Assembly (NCBI RefSeq): GCF_900215605.1
Contig: NZ_OBEL01000001.1
Span: forward strand, 744,001 to 808,000
DNA: 64,000 bases
Direction of reading: 5' to 3'
DNA from: Cohaesibacter gelatinilyticus
GTDB taxonomy: Bacteria > Pseudomonadota > Alphaproteobacteria > Rhizobiales > Cohaesibacteraceae
In this document: in pieces, positions 7,886 to 17,151 of the stretch
How positions within the stretch are numbered: the stretch's first letter is position 1
Layout of the letters: every line of letters begins with the position of its first letter
Program-made: the position numbers and the translations under genes
The notes under the pieces: model-generated
What the model saw: the letters and a program-made list of their open reading frames with translations, nothing else
The model's database searches: none
What the model was told of the DNA's origin: nothing

Positions 7886-9298
7886 ATGAAGAGTGCTGAA
7901 GAGTTGAAGGAAAAGCTCTCTCTCTATCTTGCGTCCTTGTCTGAAAGCGCGCAGCAACTGTTGTTGCGCACATTGAAAAAGAATATGGCGAGTGGAGACA
8001 TGGATCCTTCGTCACAATTGATTCTGGAAGCATTGGAGAAAGTCCTCCCTGATCAGGAGCCCGAGGCTACTCCTCCGGTCAAAGTTGCGTTGGATCCCTT
8101 GTTGAAAGACGCTTTCTTTTCAACTGCAAAACCATTTACTGCACCGTTGAACCTTGCAAGCAAATCGGAAGGGCGATTGAGCCCTGACTCGTTGGATTCA
8201 ATCTGGGTTTGGATTAAGCGTGACATCGCACAGCCTGAACATTTGGCTTTGATTGATCAGGAAATTGTCGAACCTGATAAGTCTGAAATTCAAACAAAAG
8301 CAGAGCAGTTGAAGTCTGTTTTTCTTCCGAAAATTTCGCAGGTAACCAAAAAGATTCTCTCTGAATTGGGCGGCGAGCAGAAAATGGCCAACCAACTGGG
8401 ATCCAGAGAAATCTATGAAGATCTTCGAGATTTCATGGTATCCAAAGAAAAGGCCATGGCTCTGCAACCGTTTTTGAAACGTATCGACCAACCACTCGTA
8501 TCCTGGGGCTCACCACAGGGTGAGGAGGTCTACGCGCACATCAGAAAATTTGTGCAGCAGTTTCCCATGCAGACCGCCTGGTTGTTCTCAGGTTTGACAT
8601 CAAAGTTTGCAGACCCGAAGCTTCTCGTTCAATTGGCGACGAAACTGGCAGGATCAGAAGATGCAGTGCAGATTGGCGCTACTGTATATGCACCTGCGAT
8701 TACACAGATTCTGGTAGAGATGGAAGCGCATATTTTCCAATTCAAGGCCAAAGTAAATGATCCTGAAGGACTGGATCAGGCACTATATTCTTTGGCAGAA
8801 TGGCGCAAGTTGGTGCGGGCAGTTGATAGCGAGCTGGAAATGCCTGTGCAATGTCCATGGGCGAAGTCCTTGTCTGCAATGAAGACTGAAATGTCTGATA
8901 TCTTGGAAAAAGAAATCTCCTCGGTTGCAGGTCTCATTCGCAAAGCGTTGCGTGCTCCGAAAGAAGGTGCACAGGAAAGTGCAGATGAAAATCTTTTGCA
9001 GGATGCTACTCGTGCCGCCCAGATTTTCCATCATGCCGAGCGAATGAAAGACAGTTTGGCGATCAATGAGATCGTCAGAAAAGTTCGCAAAGAATTGGAT
9101 CAGACATTTGAGTTGCTCACCAAGTCTCTTGTCGAACGAACGCGCAATGCTGAGGGGCACGATGTCGAAACGTGTAAAACTCTTGGAGATGCCGCAGCAA
9201 TATTTGCGACCCATTTGGTGGACGACGATTATGCAAACAGTTTCCGACGCCAATTACGCGCTGCAGCCTCGTCTCCGGAACTAAAGGCCGCAGGCTGA
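7886..9298 (+). CDS. Uncharacterised alpha-helical protein
   Basis: About 470 residues from ATG 7886, which has GGAG at 7873-7876; GTG 7865 or ATG 7868 would add six or seven residues. The start MKSAEELKEKLSLYLASL is followed by LLLRTLKKNMASGD and SQLILEALEKVL, an N-terminal pattern I associate with an unstudied family in Hyphomicrobiales. The rest is charged, helical and Leu/Ala/Lys-rich, with no signal peptide, membrane segment, nucleotide-binding motif or Cys cluster. It is probably a soluble cytoplasmic protein. It stands between a terminator and a convergent gene, so it is likely transcribed alone. No function can be assigned. Confidence 0.75.
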   Translation: MKSAEELKEKLSLYLASLSESAQQLLLRTLKKNMASGDMDPSSQLILEALEKVLPDQEPEATPPVKVALDPLLKDAFFSTAKPFTAPLNLASKSEGRLSPDSLDSIWVWIKRDIAQPEHLALIDQEIVEPDKSEIQTKAEQLKSVFLPKISQVTKKILSELGGEQKMANQLGSREIYEDLRDFMVSKEKAMALQPFLKRIDQPLVSWGSPQGEEVYAHIRKFVQQFPMQTAWLFSGLTSKFADPKLLVQLATKLAGSEDAVQIGATVYAPAITQILVEMEAHIFQFKAKVNDPEGLDQALYSLAEWRKLVRAVDSELEMPVQCPWAKSLSAMKTEMSDILEKEISSVAGLIRKALRAPKEGAQESADENLLQDATRAAQIFHHAERMKDSLAINEIVRKVRKELDQTFELLTKSLVERTRNAEGHDVETCKTLGDAAAIFATHLVDDDYANSFRRQLRAAASSPELKAAG

Positions 9299-9313
9299 TC
9301 TGATCTCCAGTTT

Positions 9314-9811
9314 TTAAATGCGATCTTCACGAATTGGCATACATAGATCTGTCAGTGCATTTTCTATTCCTACCTCATTTGGGTTATTGAGATAAATCTC
9401 CAGAAATGGGCGACTGTAATCAGGGACTTTGTCGGAGGAAGGAAGCCATTCCTCATGCATTTTCATGAAATATTGCGGCATATCCTGGTAGGGGCCTTTC
9501 ATTTGATGAATTGCATATCGTCCACCAGGAATGGATAATCGTCCCATGGAAGCAGGAAGATCATTCTGTAAATCTTCAATTGCATCCGTGTCCATTTCCA
9601 TGCAGGCATAATAACGCAACATATCAGCTGGAATGATCCTCGGACTATCCAAACCATAGCCAATGCAGCTTTTCATCGCTGGCGGGTTGGGCAGACCAAA
9701 ATACCAATCCCATAGATTATTCCATGCCTGCTTGGCTTTCTCAGCATACGGGCCAACCTCCAGTGAATAAATGACATTGCGAGAAGAGAGGTCTTCAATC
9801 CTGATATCCAT
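9314..9811 (-). CDS. GyrI-like / AraC effector-binding domain protein
   Basis: 165 residues starting MDIRIEDLSSRNVIYSLEVGPY. The whole chain corresponds to a SHS2-type small-molecule-binding domain of the GyrI/SbmC and AraC-effector family: the opening beta strand and VGPY, a central YGLDSPRIIP and YYACMEMD, an IPGGRYAIHQMKGPY strand, and a C-terminal FLEIYLNNPNE acidic segment. There is no helix-turn-helix, so it is a stand-alone effector domain that may bind a ligand or a partner such as DNA gyrase. It faces the unknown protein tail to tail, 15 bases apart, and is divergent from ccmI. Confidence 0.8.
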   Translation of the reverse strand: MDIRIEDLSSRNVIYSLEVGPYAEKAKQAWNNLWDWYFGLPNPPAMKSCIGYGLDSPRIIPADMLRYYACMEMDTDAIEDLQNDLPASMGRLSIPGGRYAIHQMKGPYQDMPQYFMKMHEEWLPSSDKVPDYSRPFLEIYLNNPNEVGIENALTDLCMPIREDRI

Positions 9812-9992
9812 CGTGTGATGTCCTGTGTTCGAGTGCGGTTGCAGGAGAGCAAATGAGCATCCTCAAATCCATTAAACATTAAAAGTTAGTAAGGTTTGCT
9901 CGAAATTGACAAAACGCATCTTGGTTTAGATGAACATGAGTTAATTTGACATTCCAGTCAAAAGTGCAAATTTTTGACCAGAACCAGTCAGA

Positions 9993-11171
9993 ATGTGGAC
10001 CAGTATGTTTTGGATTTTTGCAGCCCTGCTTACGGCGCTTGCGGTTATGGTGATTTTGTACCCATTATCTCGCAAACAAAAGAAACTTGATAGCGCAGAG
10101 GCTTATGACCTGACCGTCTACAAGTCTCAGCTCAAAGAGATTGATGCAGATGTAAAGCGCGGCTTGATTGCTGCCAGTGAAGCGGACGCTGCTCGGGCCG
10201 AGGTTGCTCGCCGTCTGATCTACACTCAGGAAGCCTTGGATGCGGAACAGGAAAATACTTCATCGCATTCTGGTGCAGTCAAAGTTTCCAGCCTGTTGGC
10301 CTTGCTGATCGTTCCTGTCGTTGGGCTGGGGCTCTACTATCATATGGGAAAACCTGAAATATCAGGTCAGCCATTGGCTGAGCGATTGACCAAAGATCCG
10401 GAACAACAAACATTGATAGAGCGGGTTGCGTCAGTCGAACGGGTTTTGAAAGCCAATCCGGATGATATACGCGGATGGAAGCTGATTGCGCCGATTTATC
10501 TGACCATGCGTCGGCCTGATGATGCCATTCGGGCTTATGGCAACGTCGTGCGTCTGGAAGGGGAAACCGCGAAAAATCTCTCAGACCTTGGAGAAGCCTT
10601 GGTGGTGAAAGAGGGCGGCGTCGTTTCGCAGAAAGCGATCAGCTTGTTTCTTCAGGCAAACAAGCTGGATAGAATTGCTCCAAAACCTCGTTTCTTTCTT
10701 GCAATCGCTTTGGGGCAACAAGACAAGATCCCTCAGGCAATTGAAGCATGGGAAGCACTCATCAGCGATTCCAAGCCGGATTCAGCCTGGGTACCTTTTG
10801 CCAAGAGCCAAATTGCTGCACTGAACAAGAAGCTGGACGACACCAAAGTGCCAGCAATTTCAGAAAGCCAAAGGGCTTCAGCAGCAAAAGGTCCGACCCA
10901 GGAAGATATCGACAATGCATCTCAATTGGACGCCAAAGATCGCCAGGCAATGATTGAGAATATGGTTTCCACTTTGTCAGAGAGGTTGGAAAGCGAAGGT
11001 GGGAGTGCAGAAGAATGGGTACAGCTTATCAGAGCCGAACTGGTTCTTAAGCGCCCGGATAAGGCAGCCAAGACGGTTCACAATGCTTTGGATGCTTTGC
11101 GCTCCGATGTTCCAGGAATGGAAAAAGTCAAAGCAGCGGCTCGCTCATTGGGTCTGTCGATAAACCAGTGA
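9993..11171 (+). CDS. ccmI: Cytochrome c biogenesis protein CcmI (CycH)
   Basis: 392 residues. CcmI presents apocytochrome c to the haem ligation complex at the periplasmic face. An N-terminal membrane helix (about 4-23) is followed by the cytoplasmic leucine-zipper-like loop (YDLTVYKSQLKEIDADVKRG), a second helix (about 98-117) and a periplasmic TPR-like domain (about 140-270, e.g. RRPDDAIRAYGNVVRLEGETAKNLSDLGEAL, split here by family repeats). The C-terminal 100 residues are polar. ATG 9993 lacks an obvious Shine-Dalgarno; ATG 10005 is an alternative. It is the first gene of a ccmI-ccmE-ccmF-ccmH operon, in the cycHJKL order seen in rhizobia. The cytochromes of the nos cluster in this window would depend on it. 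Confidence 0.93.
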   Translation: MWTSMFWIFAALLTALAVMVILYPLSRKQKKLDSAEAYDLTVYKSQLKEIDADVKRGLIAASEADAARAEVARRLIYTQEALDAEQENTSSHSGAVKVSSLLALLIVPVVGLGLYYHMGKPEISGQPLAERLTKDPEQQTLIERVASVERVLKANPDDIRGWKLIAPIYLTMRRPDDAIRAYGNVVRLEGETAKNLSDLGEALVVKEGGVVSQKAISLFLQANKLDRIAPKPRFFLAIALGQQDKIPQAIEAWEALISDSKPDSAWVPFAKSQIAALNKKLDDTKVPAISESQRASAAKGPTQEDIDNASQLDAKDRQAMIENMVSTLSERLESEGGSAEEWVQLIRAELVLKRPDKAAKTVHNALDALRSDVPGMEKVKAAARSLGLSINQ

Positions 11172-11252
11172 GCCAATTGAATACAAACCGAATTCATCTG
11201 CCGGATGTGAAACCGGCGCTGAAACTGAGTTGAAAGAAAAAGGATCCCTCTC

Positions 11253-11708
11253 ATGACAAGAAAGCAACGTCGTATGACAATGATCGGTGCAGCAGGGGTT
11301 GTCCTGTTTGCCGCTGTTGGTCTGATTTTGTTTGCTTTGCAGGATCAGATTGTCTTCTTCAATTCTCCCTCTGACGTAGCAGCCAATAGCGTCAAGCCAG
11401 GACAGCGTATTCGTCTGGGTGGTTTGGTGAAAGATGGAACCATCAATCGCGGTCAGGGTACACAGGTTTCCTTCGTCGTAACTGACGGCGGCGCTGATGT
11501 GACGGTCGCTTATAACGGAATTCTGCCTGATCTGTTTCGTGAAGGGCAGGGCGTTGTGACAGAGGGTGTTATGAATACCAACGGAACCTTTGATGCTGAT
11601 ACCGTCCTCGCAAAGCATGACGAAACCTACATGCCAAAAGAAGTTGCAGATGCCTTGAAAGAGCAAGGGCATTGGCAAGGCGACGAGGCAGAAGCCAAAA
11701 CCTACTAG
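11253..11708 (+). CDS. ccmE: Haem chaperone CcmE (CycJ)
   Basis: 151 residues. A short cytoplasmic N-terminus is followed by one membrane helix (about 9-29) and an OB-fold periplasmic domain: [17 protein letters not shown] near residue 48, [18 protein letters not shown] near 85, and the haem-binding motif HDETYMP with the covalently attaching His at 122 and Tyr at 126. It carries haem from CcmC/D to CcmF. AAAAGGA lies about ten bases before the ATG. It stands 81 bases after ccmI and 123 before ccmF. Confidence 0.95.
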   Translation: MTRKQRRMTMIGAAGVVLFAAVGLILFALQDQIVFFNSPSDVAANSVKPGQRIRLGGLVKDGTINRGQGTQVSFVVTDGGADVTVAYNGILPDLFREGQGVVTEGVMNTNGTFDADTVLAKHDETYMPKEVADALKEQGHWQGDEAEAKTY

Positions 11709-11831
11709 AATTTTGGTGTAAACCAAATTCGAAAATATTCCCGTCTTCGGACGTAAACAACCCGGACCAGTCGGGTGTAACAGACCAGTTATTCAATTGC
11801 CGCTTGGCGGGTAATTGATGGGAGTGACCAA

Positions 11832-13817
11832 ATGATCATTGAGCTTGGCCATTATATGCTGATTTTGGCATTCGCCCTGTCTCTCGTTCAATCCGTGGTG
11901 CCGATCTGGGGAGCTCAGATTGACGATAATCGCATGATGTCGGTGGCAAGCCCTATTGCCATCACGCAATTTCTGTTCGTTGGATTGGCTTTCGCGGCGC
12001 TGACACATGCCTATGTGACATCGGATTTCTCCGTGCAGAATGTCTGGGAGAATAGTCACTCAACTCAGCCTCTTTTGTACAAATACACTTCTGTTTGGGG
12101 TAACCATGAAGGTTCAATGCTTCTTTGGGTTTTCATTCTGGTTATCTTTGGTGCGATGGTTGGTGCTTTTGGGCGCAACCTGCCACCAAAGCTGAAGGCG
12201 AATACGCTCGGAGTGCAGGGATGGATTACAGCCGCGTTCCTGTTGTTTGTACTGGTTACGTCCAATCCTTTTCACAGAATTGCCGATGCCCCGATTGAAG
12301 GGCGTGATTTGAACCCGATCCTTCAAGATGTCGGCTTGGCTATTCACCCGCCACTGCTTTACCTCGGCTATGTCGGGTTCTCCATCTCGTTTGCATTCTC
12401 AATTGCAGCTCTTCTCGAGGGGCGCATTGATGCGGCATGGGCTCGATGGGTTCGTCCATGGGTTCTGACAGCTTGGGGCTTCCTGACCCTTGGTATCTCC
12501 ATGGGGTCATATTGGGCTTATTATGAGCTTGGATGGGGTGGTTACTGGTTCTGGGATCCAGTTGAAAACGCTTCCTTCATGCCTTGGTTGTGCGGTACGG
12601 CATTGCTTCATTCAGCAATCGTTATGGAAAAGCGGGGTGCATTGAAGGTCTGGACAATCCTGTTGTCCATCCTGACATTCTCGCTGTCTCTGCTCGGCAC
12701 TTTCCTCGTGCGTTCCGGCGTATTGACTTCAGTTCATGCTTTTGCGACCGATCCGGGCCGTGGTGTTTTTATTCTCATTCTGCTGGTAGCCTTCATTGGA
12801 GGCGGACTGTCTCTCTTTGCATGGCGCGCGTCCATGCTCCGTCAAGGAGGTGTTTTTGCGCCAATCTCCCGGGAAGGATCTTTGGTACTGAACAACCTTT
12901 TCCTCTCTGCTGCGACAGCTGCAGTTCTGGTTGGAACGCTCTATCCGCTGGCATTGGAAGCGACGACAGGAGCAAAGATTTCGGTTGGTGCGCCTTTCTT
13001 CAATCTTACCTTCGGCCCAATGATGATCCCGCTTTTGATCGCAGTGCCTTTCGGTCCGCTTCTCGCTTGGAAACGCGGTGATCTGGGTGCAGCCATGCAG
13101 CGCCTCTGGACGGCACTGGGTATCGCTATCCTGACCGTCATACTGGTTTATGGTTATGTTGAAGGTGGACCAGCACTGGCGCCACTTGGCATCGGCATCG
13201 GTGTCTGGCTGGTGATCGGGTCCTTTGCGGAAATCCAGTTGCGTTCGGGTTTCTTCAAAAATTCCTTCTCCAAAGCCATCTCTCGCATGTTTGGTATGCC
13301 AAAGTCGGTTTGGGGGGCAGCTCTGGGGCACCTTGGCGTCGGCATGACCGTCATTGGCATTGTTGTTGCCTCTTCCTATCAGCTGGAAGACATTTCCATC
13401 ATGAAGGTCGGCGATAGCCGTACTATTGCAGGTTATACCTTTACCTTTGAAGGCATGAAGGAAAGTTCTGAGCATAACTATTCAGATGTTGCAGGCACGT
13501 TCAGAGTGACTGAAGGTGACAAGCTGGTGACCACTCTAAACCCTGTCAAAAGGGTGTATAATACCCGCGGAATGCCTACGACTGAGACCGATATCTACAC
13601 CATCTGGGGCGTTACCCAGCTTTATATGTCGCTTGGTGACAAGCAAGATAATGGCGCGATGGCTGTTCGGATCTACTACAAGCCTTGGGTGACCTTCATC
13701 TGGTTGGGCTCCCTGGTGATGTTCTTCGGTGCATGTTTTTCACTGGCAGATCGTCGCCTTCGTATCGGTGCACCTGCCCGTAAAGGCCGTGCCAAGCAAG
13801 CTGCAAGTACAGCCTAG
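11832..13817 (+). CDS. ccmF: Haem lyase subunit CcmF (CycK)
   Basis: 661 residues with about 14-15 membrane helices. The tryptophan-rich WWD haem-handling motif WGGYWFWDPVENASF is at about residues 236-250, and family His positions occur in HPPLLYLGYVGFS (near 172) and TSVHAFATDPGRG (near 300). The periplasmic C-terminal loop (about 540-630) holds VKRVYNTRGMPTTETDI. CcmF with CcmH and CcmI reduces and ligates haem from CcmE to the apocytochrome. GGGAG precedes the ATG. The length is normal for the family. Confidence 0.96.
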   Translation: MIIELGHYMLILAFALSLVQSVVPIWGAQIDDNRMMSVASPIAITQFLFVGLAFAALTHAYVTSDFSVQNVWENSHSTQPLLYKYTSVWGNHEGSMLLWVFILVIFGAMVGAFGRNLPPKLKANTLGVQGWITAAFLLFVLVTSNPFHRIADAPIEGRDLNPILQDVGLAIHPPLLYLGYVGFSISFAFSIAALLEGRIDAAWARWVRPWVLTAWGFLTLGISMGSYWAYYELGWGGYWFWDPVENASFMPWLCGTALLHSAIVMEKRGALKVWTILLSILTFSLSLLGTFLVRSGVLTSVHAFATDPGRGVFILILLVAFIGGGLSLFAWRASMLRQGGVFAPISREGSLVLNNLFLSAATAAVLVGTLYPLALEATTGAKISVGAPFFNLTFGPMMIPLLIAVPFGPLLAWKRGDLGAAMQRLWTALGIAILTVILVYGYVEGGPALAPLGIGIGVWLVIGSFAEIQLRSGFFKNSFSKAISRMFGMPKSVWGAALGHLGVGMTVIGIVVASSYQLEDISIMKVGDSRTIAGYTFTFEGMKESSEHNYSDVAGTFRVTEGDKLVTTLNPVKRVYNTRGMPTTETDIYTIWGVTQLYMSLGDKQDNGAMAVRIYYKPWVTFIWLGSLVMFFGACFSLADRRLRIGAPARKGRAKQAASTA

Positions 13818-13831
13818 AAAGGAACAAGGTA

Positions 13832-14338
13832 ATGAAGCTTATTTCAATTCTTCGCCTCGTTTTTCTGTCGGCGTTTCTGGTTGTTACCTTGCAAGCTGGA
13901 CCATCCTTGGCGGTCAGCCCTGAGGAGATGCTCAAGGATCCCGCGCTTGAAGCACGGGCGAGGGAAATTTCCGCCGGACTGCGGTGTCTTGTCTGTCAGA
14001 ACCAGTCAATCGATGATTCGGACGCTCCATTGGCTAAGGATCTCCGACTTTTGGTGCGAGAACGGATAGTGAAGGGTGACAGCAATGACGAAGCCATGGA
14101 GTTTCTGGTAAGCCGGTATGGAGAATTCGTGCTTCTCAAGCCACGCTTTACTATGAAAACACTTTTGCTTTGGGGATTTGGGCCAGCCATTCTGCTTTTG
14201 GGGCTCTGGGCGGTCCATCTGTTGTATCGCAAGAATAAAAGTGTTGCGGCAACTGCACAGGCTACCGGGGCAGTCGAGTTGAGCAAGGAAGAGCAGGACA
14301 AGCTCAACAAAATTTTATCATCCGAGAGCGATAGCTGA
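13832..14338 (+). CDS. ccmH: Cytochrome c biogenesis thiol-disulfide protein CcmH (CycL)
   Basis: 168 residues: signal peptide (about 1-27), then the family motif LRCLVCQNQSI with the redox Cys pair at 52 and 55, and a C-terminal membrane anchor near 107-126 (LLLWGFGPAILLLGLWAVHLL). It keeps the CXXCH cysteines of apocytochromes reduced for haem attachment. This is the short CcmH/CycL form; the CcmI function is on a separate gene. It begins 14 bases after ccmF with AAGGAA and AAGG ahead of the ATG. A terminator at 14379-14415 closes the operon. Confidence 0.95.
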   Translation: MKLISILRLVFLSAFLVVTLQAGPSLAVSPEEMLKDPALEARAREISAGLRCLVCQNQSIDDSDAPLAKDLRLLVRERIVKGDSNDEAMEFLVSRYGEFVLLKPRFTMKTLLLWGFGPAILLLGLWAVHLLYRKNKSVAATAQATGAVELSKEEQDKLNKILSSESDS

Positions 14339-14378
14339 CTGGCTTTTCTCTTTCTCTGGCTTACATTGATAAGCAACC

Positions 14379-14415
14379 AGGCGCGGTACCATGCTGATTG
14401 GTGACCGCGCCTTTC
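14379..14415 (+). terminator. Terminator of the ccm operon
   Basis: AGGCGCGGT and ACCGCGCCT form a perfect 9-bp stem with a 16-base loop, followed by TTTC. It lies 40 bases after the ccmH stop. Confidence 0.75.
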
Positions 14416-14457
14416 ATTTGCAGCAATGATTGCCCGTATAGGGAAGGGACCGATAGA

Positions 14458-15714
14458 ATGAACAAATCAACATCCACTACCCAACCCTTGAAATTTGCCG
14501 GTGCACTAGGGGATGAATTGCAGGCCAGATTGGACATGCCAGCGGGTCCGGTGCGTGCAACGGCGATCTTTGCTCATTGCTTTACATGCTCGAAGGATTT
14601 GTTTGCGTCGCGCAGAATTGCTTCGGAATTGGCTGGCCGAGGATTTGCAGTATTGCGTTTTGATTTCACTGGTCTGGGGGCTTCTGGCGGCGATTTTTCT
14701 GATACCAATTTCTCTTCAAATATCTCGGATCTGGTGCATGCAGCCGATAGTTTACGGGAGGTTTTGGAAGGTCCAAGCCTTCTGGTCGGTCATTCGCTAG
14801 GGGGTGCGGCAGTGTTGGCTGCTGCCAGCCAGATCCCCGAAGTAAAAGCTGTTGCGACCATTGGAGCTCCCGCCGATGTGAAGCATATTGAGCATAGCTT
14901 CAAATGTCAGCTCGACGAGATTGAAGAAAAAGGCGAGGCCGCGGTCAGTCTTGCTGGTCGTCCTTTCACGATCAAGAAGCAATTTCTGGATGATTTGAAA
15001 GCTCATAGTCAGACCGACAATATCGCCAATATGAAAAAAGCACTGATGGTGCTGCATTCCCCATTGGACGATACCGTGGGAATTGAGAATGCGGCCGAAA
15101 TCTTTCAAGCGGCCAAACATCCCAAGAGCTTCGTATCTCTTGACAATGCAGATCACCTTTTGACCCGCAAGGAAGATGCGATCTATGCGGCGAATGTCAT
15201 TACCGCATGGGCGACCCGTTTTTTGGATCTTGATCATGAACCAGAAAGCGTTGTGCCGTTGGGGGCTGTGGTCGCTGAAACAGGTCTTGGAAAGTTCCAG
15301 AACTATGTGCGTGTAGGTCATCATACATTGTTGGCTGATGAGCCAAAATCGGTCGGTGGTTTGGATACTGGCCCAACCCCTTATGATTATTTGGCCACGG
15401 CTCTGGGGGCTTGTACCACGATGACCTTGCGCATGTATGCTGATTTCAAGAAACTTCCCGTTGAACATATCGAAACAGAAGTACTGCACAACAAGGTTCA
15501 CGCAGATGATTGCACGGATTGTTCCGATGATGACAAAGCTCAAAAGGCCAATCGTAAAGGCAAGATTGACCGATTTGAACGACGCATAACCATCAAGGGT
15601 GACTTGCCGGAAAAAGAACGGCAATCTTTGCTTCGCATTGCGGACAAATGCCCGGTGCATCAGACAATGGAACATGGTTCGGTTGTTGTCACAAAATTTG
15701 CCGAAGAGGTTTGA
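14458..15714 (+). CDS. Bifunctional alpha/beta hydrolase - OsmC family protein
   Basis: 418 residues from ATG 14458 (GGGAAGGGA upstream). The N-terminal part (about 1-250) is an alpha/beta hydrolase with the nucleophile elbow VGHSLGGAAVL near residue 104, an acid in HSPLDDTV near 200 and a His in DNADHLL near 228. The C-terminal part (about 265-418) is an OsmC/Ohr-like domain with LGACTTMTLRMYAD holding the first peroxidatic Cys and KCPVHQTMEHG the second. Such fusions are known and are thought to couple ester or peroxide removal; the substrate is unknown. Two hairpins follow (15715-15736 and 15746-15779). Confidence 0.9.
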   Translation: MNKSTSTTQPLKFAGALGDELQARLDMPAGPVRATAIFAHCFTCSKDLFASRRIASELAGRGFAVLRFDFTGLGASGGDFSDTNFSSNISDLVHAADSLREVLEGPSLLVGHSLGGAAVLAAASQIPEVKAVATIGAPADVKHIEHSFKCQLDEIEEKGEAAVSLAGRPFTIKKQFLDDLKAHSQTDNIANMKKALMVLHSPLDDTVGIENAAEIFQAAKHPKSFVSLDNADHLLTRKEDAIYAANVITAWATRFLDLDHEPESVVPLGAVVAETGLGKFQNYVRVGHHTLLADEPKSVGGLDTGPTPYDYLATALGACTTMTLRMYADFKKLPVEHIETEVLHNKVHADDCTDCSDDDKAQKANRKGKIDRFERRITIKGDLPEKERQSLLRIADKCPVHQTMEHGSVVVTKFAEEV

Positions 15715-15745
15715 GCGTTCCAAAGCCTCGGAACGCCGATATCGT

Positions 15746-15780
15746 GGAAGAGCAAGGATGATGTTCGCTTTGCTCTTCCC
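15746..15780 (+). terminator. Hairpin after the hydrolase-OsmC gene
   Basis: GGAAGAGCAA pairs with TTGCTCTTCC over a 14-base loop. It is preceded by a second hairpin, GCGTTCC/GGAACGC at 15715-15736. The T-run is poor, so termination is probable but not certain. Confidence 0.55.
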
Positions 15781-15822
15781 ATTCTTGCAAGACCATGATA
15801 AATCCGCCAGCTCGCAGTTATT

Positions 15823-15890
15823 TAGAGCGCGTTCCTGAAAAGTTGAAGCATTCTTCGGACAAGAATTCGCTTCAATATAAAGGCTTTAAG
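15823..15890. repeat. Dispersed intergenic repeat, copy R1
   Basis: Begins TAGAGCGCGTTCCTGAAAAG and shares GTTGAAGCATTCTTC with copy R2 (41880-41894) and TTCGGACAAGAAT with copy R3 (49161-49173). It resembles the short palindromic intergenic repeats of Brucella and rhizobia. It ends about ten bases before the YegD-type gene and may carry its promoter or ribosome-binding region. Confidence 0.7.
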
Positions 15891-15900
15891 GGCAGATATT

Positions 15901-17151
15901 ATGGCACATCCCTCCTATTGCGGTCTGGATTTTGGGACCTCCAACTCTACAATCGGTCTCATGAGTGGTGTGCAGGCACATCTGGTGCCTGTTGAAGGGA
16001 ATGACACGACTATCCCATCGACCCTGTTCTTTGATTTTGAAGAAAATAGTGCTCACTTTGGCCGTGACGCGATCTCAACCTATATGGAAGGTGGGGAAGG
16101 GCGCATGATGCGTGCGCTCAAGTCTGTCTTGGGAACATCCACGATGGAAGAGAGCACCATGATTGGCAAGGAACGAAAGCCATTTAAAGCGGTGTTAGGA
16201 CTGTTCATTTCTCACCTGAAGAGAAAGGCGGAACATCAGTCACAGCAAAACATAGACAAAGTGCTCATGGGGCGGCCGGTGCATTTCATCGATCATGATG
16301 AAAAAGCCGATCGAGTTGCGCAGGACACTTTGGAAGAGATAGCTCGTGACTGCGGATTTTCTCACGTGGAATTCGAATATGAGCCAGTAGCCGCTGCCCG
16401 TGATTTTGCGCAATCAGTGACAAAAGAAGAGTTGGCTCTTATCATCGACATCGGTGGTGGTACCTCGGATTTCACCATACTGAGGGTATCGCCTGATCAT
16501 GCTTTGGGACAGCAGGATATTCTGGCCAATACCGGTGTCCATGTCGGCGGAACAGACTTTGATCGTTGGCTGGGTCTGGCCCGTGTCATGCCGTTGCTTG
16601 GCTATCAAAGTCCAATGCTCAAGGAAGGACGCCTGATGCCTGTTGGCTATTACCACGACTTGGCGACCTGGCAGAAAATCAATTTCCTTTATGATCACAA
16701 AACAAGAAACGATCTTCGCAATCTCAGACGGGAGGCCAGACAACCGCAACTTATAGATCGTTTGATAGAGCTGTTGGATTTGCGAGAAGGGCATCGATTG
16801 GCACTCGCAATTGAGAATGGCAAAATCGCCCTTTCGGAGAAACCGATGACCAATATCAATCTGACCTTCATCGAGGCAGGTTTGATGGCAGAGATGACAC
16901 AGACTGATATCATGATGGCTCTGGATGATGGTGTTGCCAGAGTACGTCAAACCATTGAAGCGGCTTTGCAACAAGCCGATGTCGCGGGGGAGCAGATTAC
17001 CGCAGTCTGTCTGACCGGGGGATCCACAAAGGTGCCATTCGTTCGCCAATCGCTTCTGGGGTTGTTACCCGAAGCGGAGGTTGTTCAGCGCGATGCATTT
17101 GGTTCTGTTGGAACGGGTCTTGTCCTGGAAGCTCATCACAGATTTGCCTGA
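15901..17151 (+). CDS. Hsp70-family protein, YegD-like
   Basis: 416 residues from ATG 15901. It contains only the actin-like ATPase fold: phosphate-1 motif CGLDFGTSNSTIGL near residue 7, LIIDIGGGTSDFTIL near 180, and the adenosine motif VCLTGGSTKVPFVRQSLL near 367. The substrate-binding domain and lid of DnaK are missing, as is normal for YegD proteins, whose clients are unknown. The dispersed repeat R1 fills the upstream gap. Relative to the rhizobial cycL-degP order this gene and the OsmC fusion look like an insertion. Confidence 0.88.
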   Translation: MAHPSYCGLDFGTSNSTIGLMSGVQAHLVPVEGNDTTIPSTLFFDFEENSAHFGRDAISTYMEGGEGRMMRALKSVLGTSTMEESTMIGKERKPFKAVLGLFISHLKRKAEHQSQQNIDKVLMGRPVHFIDHDEKADRVAQDTLEEIARDCGFSHVEFEYEPVAAARDFAQSVTKEELALIIDIGGGTSDFTILRVSPDHALGQQDILANTGVHVGGTDFDRWLGLARVMPLLGYQSPMLKEGRLMPVGYYHDLATWQKINFLYDHKTRNDLRNLRREARQPQLIDRLIELLDLREGHRLALAIENGKIALSEKPMTNINLTFIEAGLMAEMTQTDIMMALDDGVARVRQTIEAALQQADVAGEQITAVCLTGGSTKVPFVRQSLLGLLPEAEVVQRDAFGSVGTGLVLEAHHRFA

